A stretch of DNA of 64,000 bases. Origin: Cytobacillus suaedae (GTDB taxonomy: Bacteria; Bacillota; Bacilli; Bacillales; Bacillaceae_L). The first letter of the stretch is position 1. The number at the start of each line of letters is the position of its first letter. Below the pieces are notes generated by a model. That model was not told the DNA's origin. It ran no database searches and saw only the letters and a program-made list of their open reading frames with translations. The position numbers and the translations under genes were made by a program. The DNA lies in NCBI GenBank assembly GCA_014960805.1, contig CP063163.1:731001-795000 (forward strand), in the 5' to 3' direction. Shown here piece by piece: positions 16,200 through 25,210 of this stretch.

Positions 16200-17690
16200 A
16201 TGAGAACGGTAGCTTATTATAGAAATTCAAACAATAAATACCAAGAAAACTCACTGAAAACACAAAAAAGTATGGCTTTTAATTATTCTGTACAGAAAGC
16301 TCATCCAATTGAAGAAGAATATGAAGATGAAGATACGTCTGCTGTTAAAAATACGACTGAAAATAGACCAGGACTTAGTAGATTGATGAAAGATATAGAG
16401 GCAGGTACTGTTAAAAACTTACTCGTTTATAAAAGGGACAGGCTTGCTAGAAGTTCTATTGAGTACATGGAAATATATGAGTTCTTAAAAAACCATAATG
16501 TAAATGTTCATTTTACATCTGAAAATGAGTATCCAATGATTCATTCCCCTATAGGTGAGTTCATAGAACTTATCATGTCAGGAATGGTTGAACACGAGGT
16601 TAAACAGATGAAGGAAAGGATAGCTGGAACGAATTTTAATAAGTTTGAAAGAGGTGAAAAGTTTTGGAGCGTTCCATTCGGATACAGACTAAATGAGGAT
16701 AAGAATAAGATAATACGAATCGAAAAAGAACTCGCAGTTGTTGAAAAAATCGTTAAGATGGTTCTGAGTGAAGAATATGATTCATTAATATCCATCCGAA
16801 ATAAACTAATTCATGAAAACATTATGAATAAGGGGCAAAATTGGAAAACTGAGGACATAAGAAAGATATTTAATCACACCATTTATATGGGAGTACGCTA
16901 CCGAAATTTTAAAGGGTTCCCGGAGCCAGCAAAACAAAATACTCCACACACCAAGTTAAGGTCTATAAGTAATATGGAATGGGAGAGGGCTTGTAAATTA
17001 GTTAGGTCAATGTCAAAACAGAGAGGAAAAAAAGAAAAGCCAGAATTTATTTTCTTATTAGAAGGTTTACTTACTTGTAATCTCTGTAACAAGATTATGC
17101 TGTGTGAGAATCGTACATATCAATACAAACCTGTAGGGAAGTACGTATGTGAATGTAGTAAGCGTGGAATTTTGAAAGATGAAATTGAAGAAATTGTACT
17201 TAAACGTTCGGTCGAATTCTTCCAGTTAATTATGAGCGAAAATTATGAGGTTATTATTACAGCTTATACGGACAAGCAATCTGAGAGGATTGATAACATT
17301 ATTGAACAATTGATTCAAAATGAAGAAAAAGTTGTAAAAGAACTATTAGGTATTACTGAAAAATGGATGCGTGAAAATAATACAATGAAGAAAAAAGAAT
17401 ATAAAAAAACACTCACGAATTTAAAAGAACGTAGGGACGAATTAAACAAAGAAATCAAAGATTATGAAAACGAAAAGAAACAAAAGTGGGAAACAGCACA
17501 TCGGCTAGTTGGACACTACCAAACTATGAAAAAAAACAAGTTAAATATTAATTCATTTTCTGAACATGGAAAAAAAGATCTAATTCAAGATATCGTACAG
17601 AGTGTTCGTGTGGATAATAATGAATTAAATATTGTATTCAAACACCCAATAAAGTCGCATAAGGAGGTAAGCCCGTTTGAAATTAAGTAA
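16200..17690 (+). CDS. Large serine recombinase 2
   Basis: A recombinase of 496 residues. The catalytic domain begins RTVAYYRNSNNKYQ with Arg8 and Ser10, and YKRDRLARSS supplies the conserved Arg motif. The recombinase domain starts near PFGYRLNEDKNK, a CNLCNKIMLC...CECS zinc ribbon follows, then a long Lys/Glu-rich coiled coil (LKERRDELNKEIKDYENEKK) and a beta tail. The gene is third-codon AT-rich like its neighbours. It overlaps recombinase 3 by 14 bp. Such paired, translationally coupled serine recombinases recall CcrA/CcrB of SCC elements; cooperation is inferred. Confidence 0.92.
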   Translation: MRTVAYYRNSNNKYQENSLKTQKSMAFNYSVQKAHPIEEEYEDEDTSAVKNTTENRPGLSRLMKDIEAGTVKNLLVYKRDRLARSSIEYMEIYEFLKNHNVNVHFTSENEYPMIHSPIGEFIELIMSGMVEHEVKQMKERIAGTNFNKFERGEKFWSVPFGYRLNEDKNKIIRIEKELAVVEKIVKMVLSEEYDSLISIRNKLIHENIMNKGQNWKTEDIRKIFNHTIYMGVRYRNFKGFPEPAKQNTPHTKLRSISNMEWERACKLVRSMSKQRGKKEKPEFIFLLEGLLTCNLCNKIMLCENRTYQYKPVGKYVCECSKRGILKDEIEEIVLKRSVEFFQLIMSENYEVIITAYTDKQSERIDNIIEQLIQNEEKVVKELLGITEKWMRENNTMKKKEYKKTLTNLKERRDELNKEIKDYENEKKQKWETAHRLVGHYQTMKKNKLNINSFSEHGKKDLIQDIVQSVRVDNNELNIVFKHPIKSHKEVSPFEIK

Positions 17691-19299
17691 TGTCCTAAAA
17701 AAGGGGAGTAAAGGAGCATTCTATGGAAGACACTCTACCAAAGATCAAGATCTAAATACTCAAAGATTCTCAGTAGAAAAAATGGTAGAGAAATACAAGT
17801 GTAGTATTATTGAAGTTTATGAAGATGAAGCCGTATCCGCTACTCGAAAAAATATCCATAAACGCCCCGCCTTAGTTCGACTATTAGATGACTTAAAAAC
17901 AAAAAAGTTTGACTTCATTGCAGTTTATAACAGTGATCGATTGGCTAGGAAACCAACAGAACATCTTTATTTAAGACAAGCTTTTAAAGAATATGAAATC
18001 CCTGTTGTGATAAGTAGTTCTGAAACATTATACGACACAGGAGAACTAGTCCCATCACTAGTAAAAGACGGAATCACAAAATTTGAATCAGACAACATTA
18101 GAGATCGTACGCGTGATACTTTTCTTTCAAAAACCAAAATAGGAGAATGGACTGGTGGTAGAACACCATTTGGCTACATATACAATAACAAGACAGGGAT
18201 GTTTACCCAAAAAGAAAGTGAACTTATCATTGTCAAAAAAATGTTTGAACTTTATAAAGAAGGTAATGGGTTTCAATCCATAGCAAGTACCTTAAATAAC
18301 ACTGAAACAATAGGGGTTCCTTGGTATAAAGAAAGGGTTAAATCAATTATTACAAACCCTTTTTACGCTGGATACATGAGTATGAACATACGAAAAAGAA
18401 AAGCTTATTATTCAATCAACGAGAGAGAGGAGTTTGTCTTAGGAAAGAGCGACGTTATTCCACCAGTTATTACATTAAAGGAATGGGAGTATTGTTTTGA
18501 TTTATATGAACAAAAACGTAAAAGACAACTTAATCCGAAACATTTTAACACAACCTTTCTTCTTAAAGACCTATTAATGTGCAAACAATGTGGTATTATC
18601 TTGGAATCGAAAAATCAAAAAACCAGAAGTAATACGGGTAAAGAGTATGGGGAATGCATTTATTTTTGTTCGCAATGCGAATTAAGAATTATTGATAAAG
18701 ATATACATAAGTACGTATTTTATCTATTAATTAATGGAGTCCTAACAAAGGACTTTCATCGAACCCCTAAAAACTTATACAGTGAATTACAGGATTCATT
18801 TTCGTCAGAAGTAAGAGCCCTTGAGAGTGATATCGCAAAACTAGAAAAAGAACTGGGAGACCTAGCAATCCAACAAAATCGGATTGATGATGAGATCAGG
18901 AATCTTATGAGAAAGGGAGATAAAGAAAAAGGTTTTATTGAAGTTGTTGTAATGTATAGAAACAAAGTAGATGCCGATGCTGAAAAGATAAAGAGAACGA
19001 TAATAAGTAAAAAGGAAAGGATTCACTATGTGAATTTTGTATTAGAAGACTTTTCAATATGGGAAAAGCTATATACTGATAATCTTACCGATGGAAAGGG
19101 AGTAAATTCATTTCGAAGAATGGCGTTACATTTAATTGATAGGATAGAAGTCGAGTGCGGCAATGGACAGAAGAAGGAATATCGTGGAGAAGGTCATAAA
19201 CATCATGGAACAACAAGGGACGGGAAATTTAATATATTTATCACGGCAAAGATGAATATGGAACAAAGGCACTTTTTGGATATTGAACTTAACTTTTAA
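17677..19299 (+). CDS. Large serine recombinase 3
   Basis: A recombinase of 540 residues. KGAFYGRHSTKDQ carries Arg18 and catalytic Ser20; YNSDRLARKP is the second active-site motif; GGRTPFGYIYNNKTG opens the recombinase domain; MCKQCG...CSQCE is the zinc ribbon; a coiled coil (about 385-450) and C-terminal part follow. The start is TTG 17677 with AAGGAGGTAAG inside the end of recombinase 2. It is longer than SpoIVCA-type enzymes. Whether it acts on spoVR att sites with recombinase 2, or on another target, cannot be read from sequence. Confidence 0.92.
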   Translation: MKLSNVLKKGSKGAFYGRHSTKDQDLNTQRFSVEKMVEKYKCSIIEVYEDEAVSATRKNIHKRPALVRLLDDLKTKKFDFIAVYNSDRLARKPTEHLYLRQAFKEYEIPVVISSSETLYDTGELVPSLVKDGITKFESDNIRDRTRDTFLSKTKIGEWTGGRTPFGYIYNNKTGMFTQKESELIIVKKMFELYKEGNGFQSIASTLNNTETIGVPWYKERVKSIITNPFYAGYMSMNIRKRKAYYSINEREEFVLGKSDVIPPVITLKEWEYCFDLYEQKRKRQLNPKHFNTTFLLKDLLMCKQCGIILESKNQKTRSNTGKEYGECIYFCSQCELRIIDKDIHKYVFYLLINGVLTKDFHRTPKNLYSELQDSFSSEVRALESDIAKLEKELGDLAIQQNRIDDEIRNLMRKGDKEKGFIEVVVMYRNKVDADAEKIKRTIISKKERIHYVNFVLEDFSIWEKLYTDNLTDGKGVNSFRRMALHLIDRIEVECGNGQKKEYRGEGHKHHGTTRDGKFNIFITAKMNMEQRHFLDIELNF

Positions 19300-19315
19300 C
19301 GAAAATGTTATTGAT

Positions 19316-19347
19316 AATTAGACCATGCAGAGAGGTCTAATTTTTTT
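19316..19347 (+). terminator. Terminator of the recombinase operon
   Basis: AATTAGACC and GGTCTAATT pair around ATGCAGAGA, followed by TTTTTTGC. Confidence 0.88.
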
Positions 19348-19504
19348 GCATCATATTTTAGTGGGAATATGTTTAAAAAGTTTTGAAGTATAGCCTTTAT
19401 AATTATAAGGAGCTGTTTAATGTTTAATTTTTGCAATACCTGATGAATGAATGCACAGCTAATTACGAAAAATGCAGCAGTAATACAAGATTTATAATAA
19501 GTAA

Positions 19505-19525
19505 AGCGATGCTAATTGCATCGCT
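19505..19525 (-). terminator. Terminator of the minus-strand secreted protein gene
   Basis: AGCGATGC and GCATCGCT form a perfect 8-bp stem around a 5-nt loop; the minus strand continues TTTACTTATT. Confidence 0.7.
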
Positions 19526-19534
19526 ATCTGTGTT

Positions 19535-19942
19535 TTAATTAGGCGCCTTCTTATTAGGGTTCCTATTAATCAAGAATAAAATATCATCTTTCATTTCATA
19601 AATGGCATATTGATGATAAAAATCACGGTCAATCTTGCCTACTTGTAAAGCTTGATCTAGAGCTTTAAACTGTATGTCCGCAAAATACAGAATCAATCGT
19701 AATGGTGGAATATCTCTTTCTTCCACCATATCCGATATTGTTTTTCCGCTCTTCCATTTTGATTTGTATTCTTCTTCACTTAGCCCCAAGAAATTATAAA
19801 GTTGAGGGTAATCAATTTTATAACTAAAAGTATGTATTGGTTTTTTATTACTTAACTCGTTATTGGCTAGAACATTCATATTGCTACTACAAAATGCAAT
19901 AGATAGTACAAGTAAAAATCCAATCATTTTATTGAGATTCAT
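19535..19942 (-). CDS. Secreted protein with LGLSEEEYKSKWKSGKTI motif
   Basis: A secreted protein of 135 residues. The signal peptide runs to about residue 27 (FLLVLSIAFCSSNMNVLAN). The mature part has LGLSEEEYKSKWKSGKTISDMVEERDI, a helical motif seen in several Bacillus exported proteins in which a short LGLxxEEL...GKSIxDIA segment is repeated, then further helices. ATG 19942 is chosen because GGAGGT lies 9 nt upstream. It is the first of the long bank of small exported proteins. Function unknown. Confidence 0.7.
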   Translation of the reverse strand: MNLNKMIGFLLVLSIAFCSSNMNVLANNELSNKKPIHTFSYKIDYPQLYNFLGLSEEEYKSKWKSGKTISDMVEERDIPPLRLILYFADIQFKALDQALQVGKIDRDFYHQYAIYEMKDDILFLINRNPNKKAPN

Positions 19943-20022
19943 CTCAGCAGTACCTCCACTTTTTACAGATAAGTTTCCCAAAATGAGGGCTTTTATACAG
20001 AATAAGTATAATCGTTAATGAG

Positions 20023-20337
20023 TTACTCTAATATCATACATCCCTGTGTATCAACTCCTCTATAAATAGGGAGAATGTTCATGACAAAGAACTCCGCTGC
20101 ACTCTTTGATGATGTAAAGGATACGCAATTAGGGTACTGATTGGCTATAGCCCGAGCCTTTTCTGTCCCTAATACATCATCAATCAGGGAAAGGTCTGTT
20201 ATGTATAGTAGTAATGAGAAATAATCAGATTTAGAACGAGTTAGACTAAATCCAACATTATCCCAGCTGAAAGAACAACCAATACCCACACTTTCAAATT
20301 CACAAGTCCAAAAATCAACTTCTATAAAATCACTCAT
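20023..20337 (-). CDS. Hypothetical protein, third of a minus-strand trio
   Basis: A soluble protein of 104 residues (VDFWTCEFESVGIGCSFSWDNVGFSLTRSKSDYFSLLLYITDLSL...). It is rich in aromatic residues and looks alpha/beta. No signal or membrane anchor. It follows the gene at 20358 by 20 bp and probably shares its transcript. Its C-terminal motif SAAEFFVMNILPIYRG resembles DCARFIYLNMIPNRFRG in the neighbour at 20358, so the two appear to be distant paralogues. The start is preceded by AAAGGGAGAATACT. Function not recognised. Confidence 0.65.
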   Translation of the reverse strand: MSDFIEVDFWTCEFESVGIGCSFSWDNVGFSLTRSKSDYFSLLLYITDLSLIDDVLGTEKARAIANQYPNCVSFTSSKSAAEFFVMNILPIYRGVDTQGCMILE

Positions 20338-20357
20338 ATAGTATTCTCCCTTTCTTG

Positions 20358-20678
20358 TTACGACCTTTTGCTATAAATATAGAAAGAAAATGTTCCTCGA
20401 AATCTATTTGGAATCATATTGAGGTATATGAATCTTGCACAATCTAATGGTTCCATAAATACAAAGTAATTAGGAAAAGTAAGACTACATTCACAATCAT
20501 CGTTTAGGCAACAGCAAGGGAAATCATGAATAAAGTAGGCTCCATAGGTATTGTCATCTCGAAGTACAACACCAATTCCACATGTGAATTCAATTGCAAC
20601 ATAACCGCCAGATTTTAGACTTAACAGTTCCTGGTAGTAATAATTGAGTTCATTTTCCATCGTTCGATACCTGTTCAT
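20358..20678 (-). CDS. Hypothetical cysteine-rich protein, second of the trio
   Basis: A soluble protein of up to 106 residues with a cysteine cluster FPCCCLNDDCECSLTF around residues 60-75, suggesting a metal site or disulfides. The end (DCARFIYLNMIPNRFRGTF) resembles the end of the gene at 20023. Two starts are possible: ATG 20678 (overlaps the upstream gene by 29 bp) or ATG 20660 (11 bp overlap); neither has a strong ribosome site, so translational coupling is likely. Function unknown. Confidence 0.6.
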   Translation of the reverse strand: MNRYRTMENELNYYYQELLSLKSGGYVAIEFTCGIGVVLRDDNTYGAYFIHDFPCCCLNDDCECSLTFPNYFVFMEPLDCARFIYLNMIPNRFRGTFSFYIYSKRS

Positions 20679-21039
20679 TTATGTAAAACCAGGTGAAGTA
20701 TTTGCCTGGATAACAACTTAAACATTCATAATAATGAGGCTTCCATTTTTGCCTAATCCCGTAAAATTTCAGAAAGGCTTGTTTGATCATTTCTTCCGTG
20801 AAGCAATTCTTATTTGATGGAATCCTTCGTTTATTTACAATTGGAAACGCGCTATAATATTCAATTGTTCCTTTCGAGTAGGCGATATAGAGTTCTACCG
20901 GCTCGTTTAGTTCAAGGTCACTAATCCGTTTTGGAACAAAGACCAGCCCAGCTTTTTTATACCTGAGTAACTCTCTTTTTAGATGAAGTAGGTTTTCGAA
21001 TGAGTTTGTTTCTAACATTTCTGAAAGGGTATACGTTTT
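20650..21039 (-). CDS. Hypothetical protein, first of the trio
   Basis: A soluble basic protein of about 129 residues (KTYTLSEMLETNSFENLLHLKRELLRYKKAGLVFVPKRISDLELNEP...). It has a CLSCYPGKYFTWFYIN motif near the C-terminus. I prefer TTG 21039, six bases behind AAAGGCAGG; an in-frame ATG 21087 has no good site. It overlaps the next gene, so the three genes 21039-20023 probably form an operon. No signal, membrane segment or known motif. Function unknown. Confidence 0.6.
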   Translation of the reverse strand, partial: KTYTLSEMLETNSFENLLHLKRELLRYKKAGLVFVPKRISDLELNEPVELYIAYSKGTIEYYSAFPIVNKRRIPSNKNCFTEEMIKQAFLKFYGIRQKWKPHYYECLSCYPGKYFTWFYINEQVSNDGK

Positions 21040-21335
21040 CAAAATGATCCTGCCTTTCATTCTATTATTATTAGTAGTTTTATCCATTTGTATGAATTAT
21101 ATTCACGATAATGAACTTTTGTTTATTGTGGTGAATTAATTTTGTGTTGCATCAAAATGTGGACCTACATTTACTATAAAAAGACTAGAATTACAATGTT
21201 TGTGGTATTTCAAGAGAAAAGAAGCTAATTAAAAAAGGGAAATTATAACTTTTGATGTATACTATTCATAGTTCATGATCATCTTACTATTCAGTAAAAT
21301 TTGAAGGTTGTTAATATGATTAAGGGGGAGAGATA

Positions 21336-21890
21336 ATGAAAAGAAGTAGTCTTATAACGTATGGACTTATAATCTCGGTAATTATAAATTTGGTTATGTT
21401 TCAACAAATAAAGAATTATAAAGAAGAACCAAGATTAGCACATTTTGAAGAAGTTCAAAATGGACTCAATTATTCTTTTCAATTCGCAGAGACCCTAAAA
21501 GACAAATATAGTGAGCTATCATTAGATGAAAAAGTTGAATATCTAACAGCGATGTATTGGAGTTTGACTTTATCAGCTTGGACGTTAGAAGATATTAAAC
21601 CCAACGACAAGGAATATGAGAATCTGGCAAACTTATTTAGTATTTATGGACATATACCTTCAGAGTTCACGGACTTGGCAAGAAAAAGCCATACCGATGA
21701 GGAGATATTGGATTTACTAAACACTTGGTTAATAGATATGAAATATCTCAAGGAAAACTTTAATTATATTCAAGTTTCTGAGTTTAGTGATAAAGAATTA
21801 CTTGAGTATTTAAAGTCATTATTAGATGGTCTCGAGTATGACAACAACTCATTAGAGCAATATAGGAAGTCTTTGGGGGAAGCTACCTAA
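21336..21890 (+). CDS. Membrane-anchored helical protein, unknown
   Basis: A protein of 184 residues with one N-terminal membrane segment (SLITYGLIISVIINLVMFQQI) and an otherwise helical, charged outside part. ATG 21336 follows AAGGGGGAGAGATA. It shares general layout (N-terminal anchor plus helical ectodomain of similar size) with the protein at 22765, so both may belong to one loosely conserved group. No catalytic motif is seen. Neighbours are a hairpin repeat (H) and a NUDIX gene. Function unknown. Confidence 0.7.
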   Translation: MKRSSLITYGLIISVIINLVMFQQIKNYKEEPRLAHFEEVQNGLNYSFQFAETLKDKYSELSLDEKVEYLTAMYWSLTLSAWTLEDIKPNDKEYENLANLFSIYGHIPSEFTDLARKSHTDEEILDLLNTWLIDMKYLKENFNYIQVSEFSDKELLEYLKSLLDGLEYDNNSLEQYRKSLGEAT

Positions 21891-21926
21891 CCTCGATTAT
21901 ATAGAATAGTAAACCAATCTGTGATA

Positions 21927-21948
21927 TTCAACTAACGGAAGAGTTGAA
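21927..21948 (+). repeat. Cassette-associated hairpin repeat H (minimal form)
   Basis: TTCAACT and AGTTGAA form a perfect 7-bp stem around AACGGAAG. It keeps the CTAACGG box of the family and lies 32 bp upstream of the NUDIX start, the same gene-proximal orientation as the other copies. Confidence 0.7.
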
Positions 21949-21980
21949 AAAGGAAGGTCAATTTACAGGGGGGGACATAC

Positions 21981-22430
21981 TTGAAAAATACTAAGAATAA
22001 TGGTTTCAAATTTCTTGATTTTCTTGAAGTAAAAGAAACTAAAATATATGATTATCACCGATTAGCTGGTTCTTTTGCAGTATTAAAATGTGATGGTAAA
22101 TATCTTTTATGTTACAACACTTTGAGAAAACAATGGGAATTGCCAGCAGGACAAAGGGAAGAGAATGAAACACCAATGGCTTGTGCTATAAGAGAACTAT
22201 ACGAAGAAACTGGTCAAAGCGTTTCGGAGTTAGAATTTAAGGGTTTGTTAAAAGTAAAAAACGTAACCACTCACGAAATTAAGTATAATCCAGTGTATTT
22301 TACTACTCTCGAAGCAATTCAGCCATTTCAGAAAAATAATGAGACATCTGAAATAAAATTATGGGACTTAAAGCAACAGATTGGTTACATAGATGAAGTA
22401 GATATTAAGATATTTGATTTTATTAAATAA
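21981..22430 (+). CDS. NUDIX hydrolase
   Basis: A hydrolase of 149 residues that should cleave a nucleoside diphosphate linked to another moiety, using a divalent metal. The NUDIX box fits GX5EX7REUXEEXGU exactly, beginning GQREENETPMACAIRELYEE and ending TG. The N-terminal beta strands (YHRLAGSFAVLKCDGKYLLCYN) and C-terminal helix fit the fold. The substrate cannot be inferred. TTG 21981 follows a run of G (AGGGGGGGAC). A repeat H precedes it, so it may have entered as a single-gene cassette. Confidence 0.9.
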   Translation: MKNTKNNGFKFLDFLEVKETKIYDYHRLAGSFAVLKCDGKYLLCYNTLRKQWELPAGQREENETPMACAIRELYEETGQSVSELEFKGLLKVKNVTTHEIKYNPVYFTTLEAIQPFQKNNETSEIKLWDLKQQIGYIDEVDIKIFDFIK

Positions 22431-22606
22431 AATTGTGTAATTTCCTATTGTGTCAAGAAAGAGATCGACTTTTTTGTTGAGGTAAAGAAACATATTGGAG
22501 GATCAGTTAAATTACACCTATTAGAAATAGGAATTCTTTAAGATAACCAATTGTCACGAGGTGAAAAATGATAATAAAAATATCCGAATTAATTTTGAGA
22601 GTCAAT

Positions 22607-22635
22607 AAAGGCGATAGATAAAATCTATCGTCTTT
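22607..22635 (+). terminator. Terminator downstream of NUDIX gene
   Basis: AAAGGCGATAGAT and ATCTATCGTCTTT form a 13-bp stem (one G-T) around three A, followed by CTGTTTT. It lies about 175 bp after the NUDIX stop, in a 334-bp gap that otherwise shows no gene. Confidence 0.8.
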
Positions 22636-22764
22636 CTGTTTTATAAATAATAAGATAACTTGGAATATTATGTTAAAATAAATGGGAAATGATGATTAGC
22701 TTTTACTATTAAAATAGTTATGTCTAAAAAAGGGTTCGGAAATATGAAGAGGGAGGGGAAAGAT

Positions 22765-23304
22765 TTGAGTAGTAGAATGATAAATTATACGGTTGTCATA
22801 CTTTTGGTAACCTCCATCAGTTTTAACTATTACCTTTACAAAGAGAAAGAAGGTTATCTGATGCAACTTGGGGCGGATAACCAACGGACGGTAAGGGGGA
22901 TACTCAATGAACTTAGTGAAGGAAACACAGATCATATGATTAAAACATTGAAAGAAGCTAATGGCGATGTTCTTTTGGAACGTCATATTGGCGAACTAAG
23001 GCAATTAAGTAGAGAGTTTCACAGAATGAGTAGCGAAATGTCAACTATTGGATTGTTAATAGATGATATCATCAAGCAGTATTACAAATTAAAGGTTGGC
23101 GTGAAAGACGGAGAGAATATCGAGGGGTATAAAAGAGAAATAGAAGAAAATATTCAGTTTTTAGAGAGTGTATTATCCCAAATTGATTCTGAGTTTGGTG
23201 ATAATTCAAAGGTATGGTACCAAGAGCTATCGGGTTATCAAACAGAAACTCAAAAAGACGTTTGGGAAAAGTTCAATGCGTTCAATACTCAAAAGCAACA
23301 CTAA
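22765..23304 (+). CDS. Membrane-anchored helical protein, unknown
   Basis: A protein of 179 residues. One N-terminal membrane segment (NYTVVILLVTSISFNYYLY) is followed by a charged helical ectodomain with coiled-coil propensity (RHIGELRQLSREFHRMSSEM; YKREIEENIQFLESVLSQID). TTG 22765 is chosen because GGGAGGGG lies 5 nt upstream; the in-frame ATG 22720 overlaps no site. The layout resembles the protein at 21336. Secreted or surface-exposed helical bundles of this type have no assigned role. Function unknown. Confidence 0.7.
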   Translation: MSSRMINYTVVILLVTSISFNYYLYKEKEGYLMQLGADNQRTVRGILNELSEGNTDHMIKTLKEANGDVLLERHIGELRQLSREFHRMSSEMSTIGLLIDDIIKQYYKLKVGVKDGENIEGYKREIEENIQFLESVLSQIDSEFGDNSKVWYQELSGYQTETQKDVWEKFNAFNTQKQH

Positions 23305-23359
23305 CAGTTAGCAACCGGGAAGTATAGATAGATGCTCTTGGTGTGGAGGTGAAGAGTGG

Positions 23360-23644
23360 TTGTTTATATTGGTCATAATTTTTTCTTTTATCGTGTCAAT
23401 CTTGTATTCCCTATACACCTATAAAAAGTGCTTTAACAGATGGATGAGCTTGTTTGTAGGGTTCTGTTTATACATTTTTCTTTTAGTGTTAGGAACGATG
23501 ATGGTATTTGTGTTCGATTCAGAAATAAGATTGTTTGGCTTCGGGCAAAGTGATTTTTACTTGGTTCTCATTTCGATTCCCTGTGTTGCCTGTTTGAACT
23601 ATTACATCCTTGTATGTACACGAATCCTGGTTTATAAAGGGTGA
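23360..23644 (+). CDS. Small membrane protein, three TM segments
   Basis: A protein of 94 residues, almost entirely hydrophobic, with three helices (about 1-18, 28-50 and 63-88) and basic residues in short loops (YTYKKCFNRW). TTG 23360 follows TGGAGGTGAAGAG. It starts 55 bp after the helical protein gene and may be cotranscribed. No transporter or enzyme motif is visible. Function unknown. Confidence 0.65.
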   Translation: MFILVIIFSFIVSILYSLYTYKKCFNRWMSLFVGFCLYIFLLVLGTMMVFVFDSEIRLFGFGQSDFYLVLISIPCVACLNYYILVCTRILVYKG

Positions 23645-23758
23645 TTTCTTTGTCATGAGGGGGGCTGTACCATATTCGTAAATGAAGTTGGTCGGAAGTA
23701 TCCAAGATCTAGAATGGTACTTCTAATATACATATTTTATTGAAAGGAATTGAATACT

Positions 23759-24199
23759 GTGCACCTAAAATATCTGGTAACCCTAATCTTAATCATCATG
23801 GTTGTAACCGCATGTTCTTCTTCAGAGGTTCGAATAATTGAAGAGGGAATAGAGGGCTACGTGATGCTGATTGAGAATGGAACCCTTATATATGATGGAT
23901 TGTTTGAAAAGAAAGAGCTTCAGCAGGTGATAGATTTCCATAATAATGCAACTTATGTCTCCTCCTTGAATAAGGATCAACTTACAGAACCAGATCCTTT
24001 GGAAGAAGAGCTATCAGGTTCAACGTTTAACATCGTCATGGATGAATTTAGAAAGGTAACCTTGGAATATCAAGCCAACGATCTATTTAAGGTTATATAT
24101 GAGGAGGAGCAAAAAGGATATACGATTCGTTCAGAAGACCTATACATTTTTTTAAAAATAGTGAAAGCTACGGAGACAAGTAAATCTGACGGCAATTAA
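23759..24199 (+). CDS. Lipoprotein, unknown family
   Basis: A lipoprotein of 146 residues. The lipobox is VVTACSS after a hydrophobic stretch (YLVTLILIIMVV), so the mature protein should be anchored on the outer face of the membrane. The mature part is acidic and mixed alpha/beta (GYVMLIENGTLIYDGLFEKKELQQVIDF). GTG 23759 is preferred since GAAAGGAAT lies eight bases upstream. No enzymatic motif. It is one of about nine lipoproteins in this bank. Confidence 0.75.
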   Translation: MHLKYLVTLILIIMVVTACSSSEVRIIEEGIEGYVMLIENGTLIYDGLFEKKELQQVIDFHNNATYVSSLNKDQLTEPDPLEEELSGSTFNIVMDEFRKVTLEYQANDLFKVIYEEEQKGYTIRSEDLYIFLKIVKATETSKSDGN

Positions 24200-24443
24200 A
24201 TGAAAGAGGAGAACGAATCCTCCCAAAAAGAGAGTGAACCCTTCTGTAATGATAGGCAGTTTGGTTATCAGAAGCATTGAAATGTGAGAACCCTAATTTT
24301 ATCTTTTAAGAACATGTGCTTCGTATTAAAAGTTAAGTATAATTTAGTCTCCTTTTTATTAATCTACAAAACTGCTTAAATTTCACAAGGGTGATGATGC
24401 AATAAAAGAAGATATTGGTTGTTATATAAGAGAGGAGAATAGG

Positions 24444-24893
24444 ATGAGGAAGGTTATAGTTGGTCTTTTAATTATGTTAGGGATTTCAGGATGCTCTATA
24501 GAGGAAAAGGAAACGAAACCCCTAGAAGAAATTGATGTGATTAATACATCTATGTTTCATTTACCAGCCCCGGCTGCAAGGTTTGAGAGCAACCGTGCTA
24601 CGATTTATCATACTCTCCCGACTACTGCTCCAACGAACCCTAGTGTTCTTCTTTATGATGGGGAAATTGACAAAACCTACGATTATGACTTATTGGTTAA
24701 AATCGAGGAAGCATATGATGAATTAATACTAGAATCAGAGGTTGGAAGTGCAACCATTAGTGTGGATTGGGATGCCTTTTCTAGGAAGCAAAAGAACCTC
24801 TTTGGGAGCAAAGAATTTGTCAAACAAACGGCTGTGATTGAAGTCATCTATGACATGCTACATAAGAAACAACTAAGTGGTAACGAACAGTAA
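24444..24893 (+). CDS. Lipoprotein, unknown family
   Basis: A lipoprotein of 149 residues with lipobox GISGCSI. The mature part starts with a Glu/Lys linker, then a Pro/Ala/Thr-rich extended region (FHLPAPAARFESN; TLPTTAPTNPSV), then a helical end (KQTAVIEVIYDMLHKKQ). ATG 24444 follows AGAGGAGAATAGG. No known domain. The gap ahead (24200-24443) shows no gene. It is closely followed by a small membrane protein gene, perhaps cotranscribed. Confidence 0.72.
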   Translation: MRKVIVGLLIMLGISGCSIEEKETKPLEEIDVINTSMFHLPAPAARFESNRATIYHTLPTTAPTNPSVLLYDGEIDKTYDYDLLVKIEEAYDELILESEVGSATISVDWDAFSRKQKNLFGSKEFVKQTAVIEVIYDMLHKKQLSGNEQ

Positions 24894-24976
24894 TGGACAT
24901 GACTTTTATTATAGGTATGAACCAAAACGCATTTCTTTTAAGTGTAAAAAAAGAAAAAAGATAAGGAGGTGTACTC

Positions 24977-25162
24977 ATGCAACCAGCTCAAACAGTATTA
25001 GTGGATGGAAGCGACGTTTTCTTTCAAACATTAATGGTTTTGATTCTATTCGTCCTAGTTCCTGTTGTGATTAGCACTATTTTTATTGTCAAGAGAAGGA
25101 ACAAGCGATTACAAAGGATTGAAGAGAAAGTCGATCAGTTACTCTCGGAAAAGAAGAAATAA
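24977..25162 (+). CDS. Small membrane protein, DUF4083-like
   Basis: A protein of 61 residues with one membrane helix (about 17-40, LMVLILFVLVPVVISTIFIV) and a basic cytoplasmic tail (KRRNKRLQRIEEKVDQLLSEKKK). The tail pattern RIEEKVDQLLxEKK is characteristic of DUF4083-type small Bacillus membrane proteins. ATG 24977 has a perfect AAGGAGGTG site eight bases ahead. Such proteins are often overlooked; their role is unknown. Confidence 0.7.
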   Translation: MQPAQTVLVDGSDVFFQTLMVLILFVLVPVVISTIFIVKRRNKRLQRIEEKVDQLLSEKKK

Positions 25163-25210
25163 GGGAGCTTAATTCGGAAACATAAGTCAAAAATATTGGG
25201 AGGAATGTTC

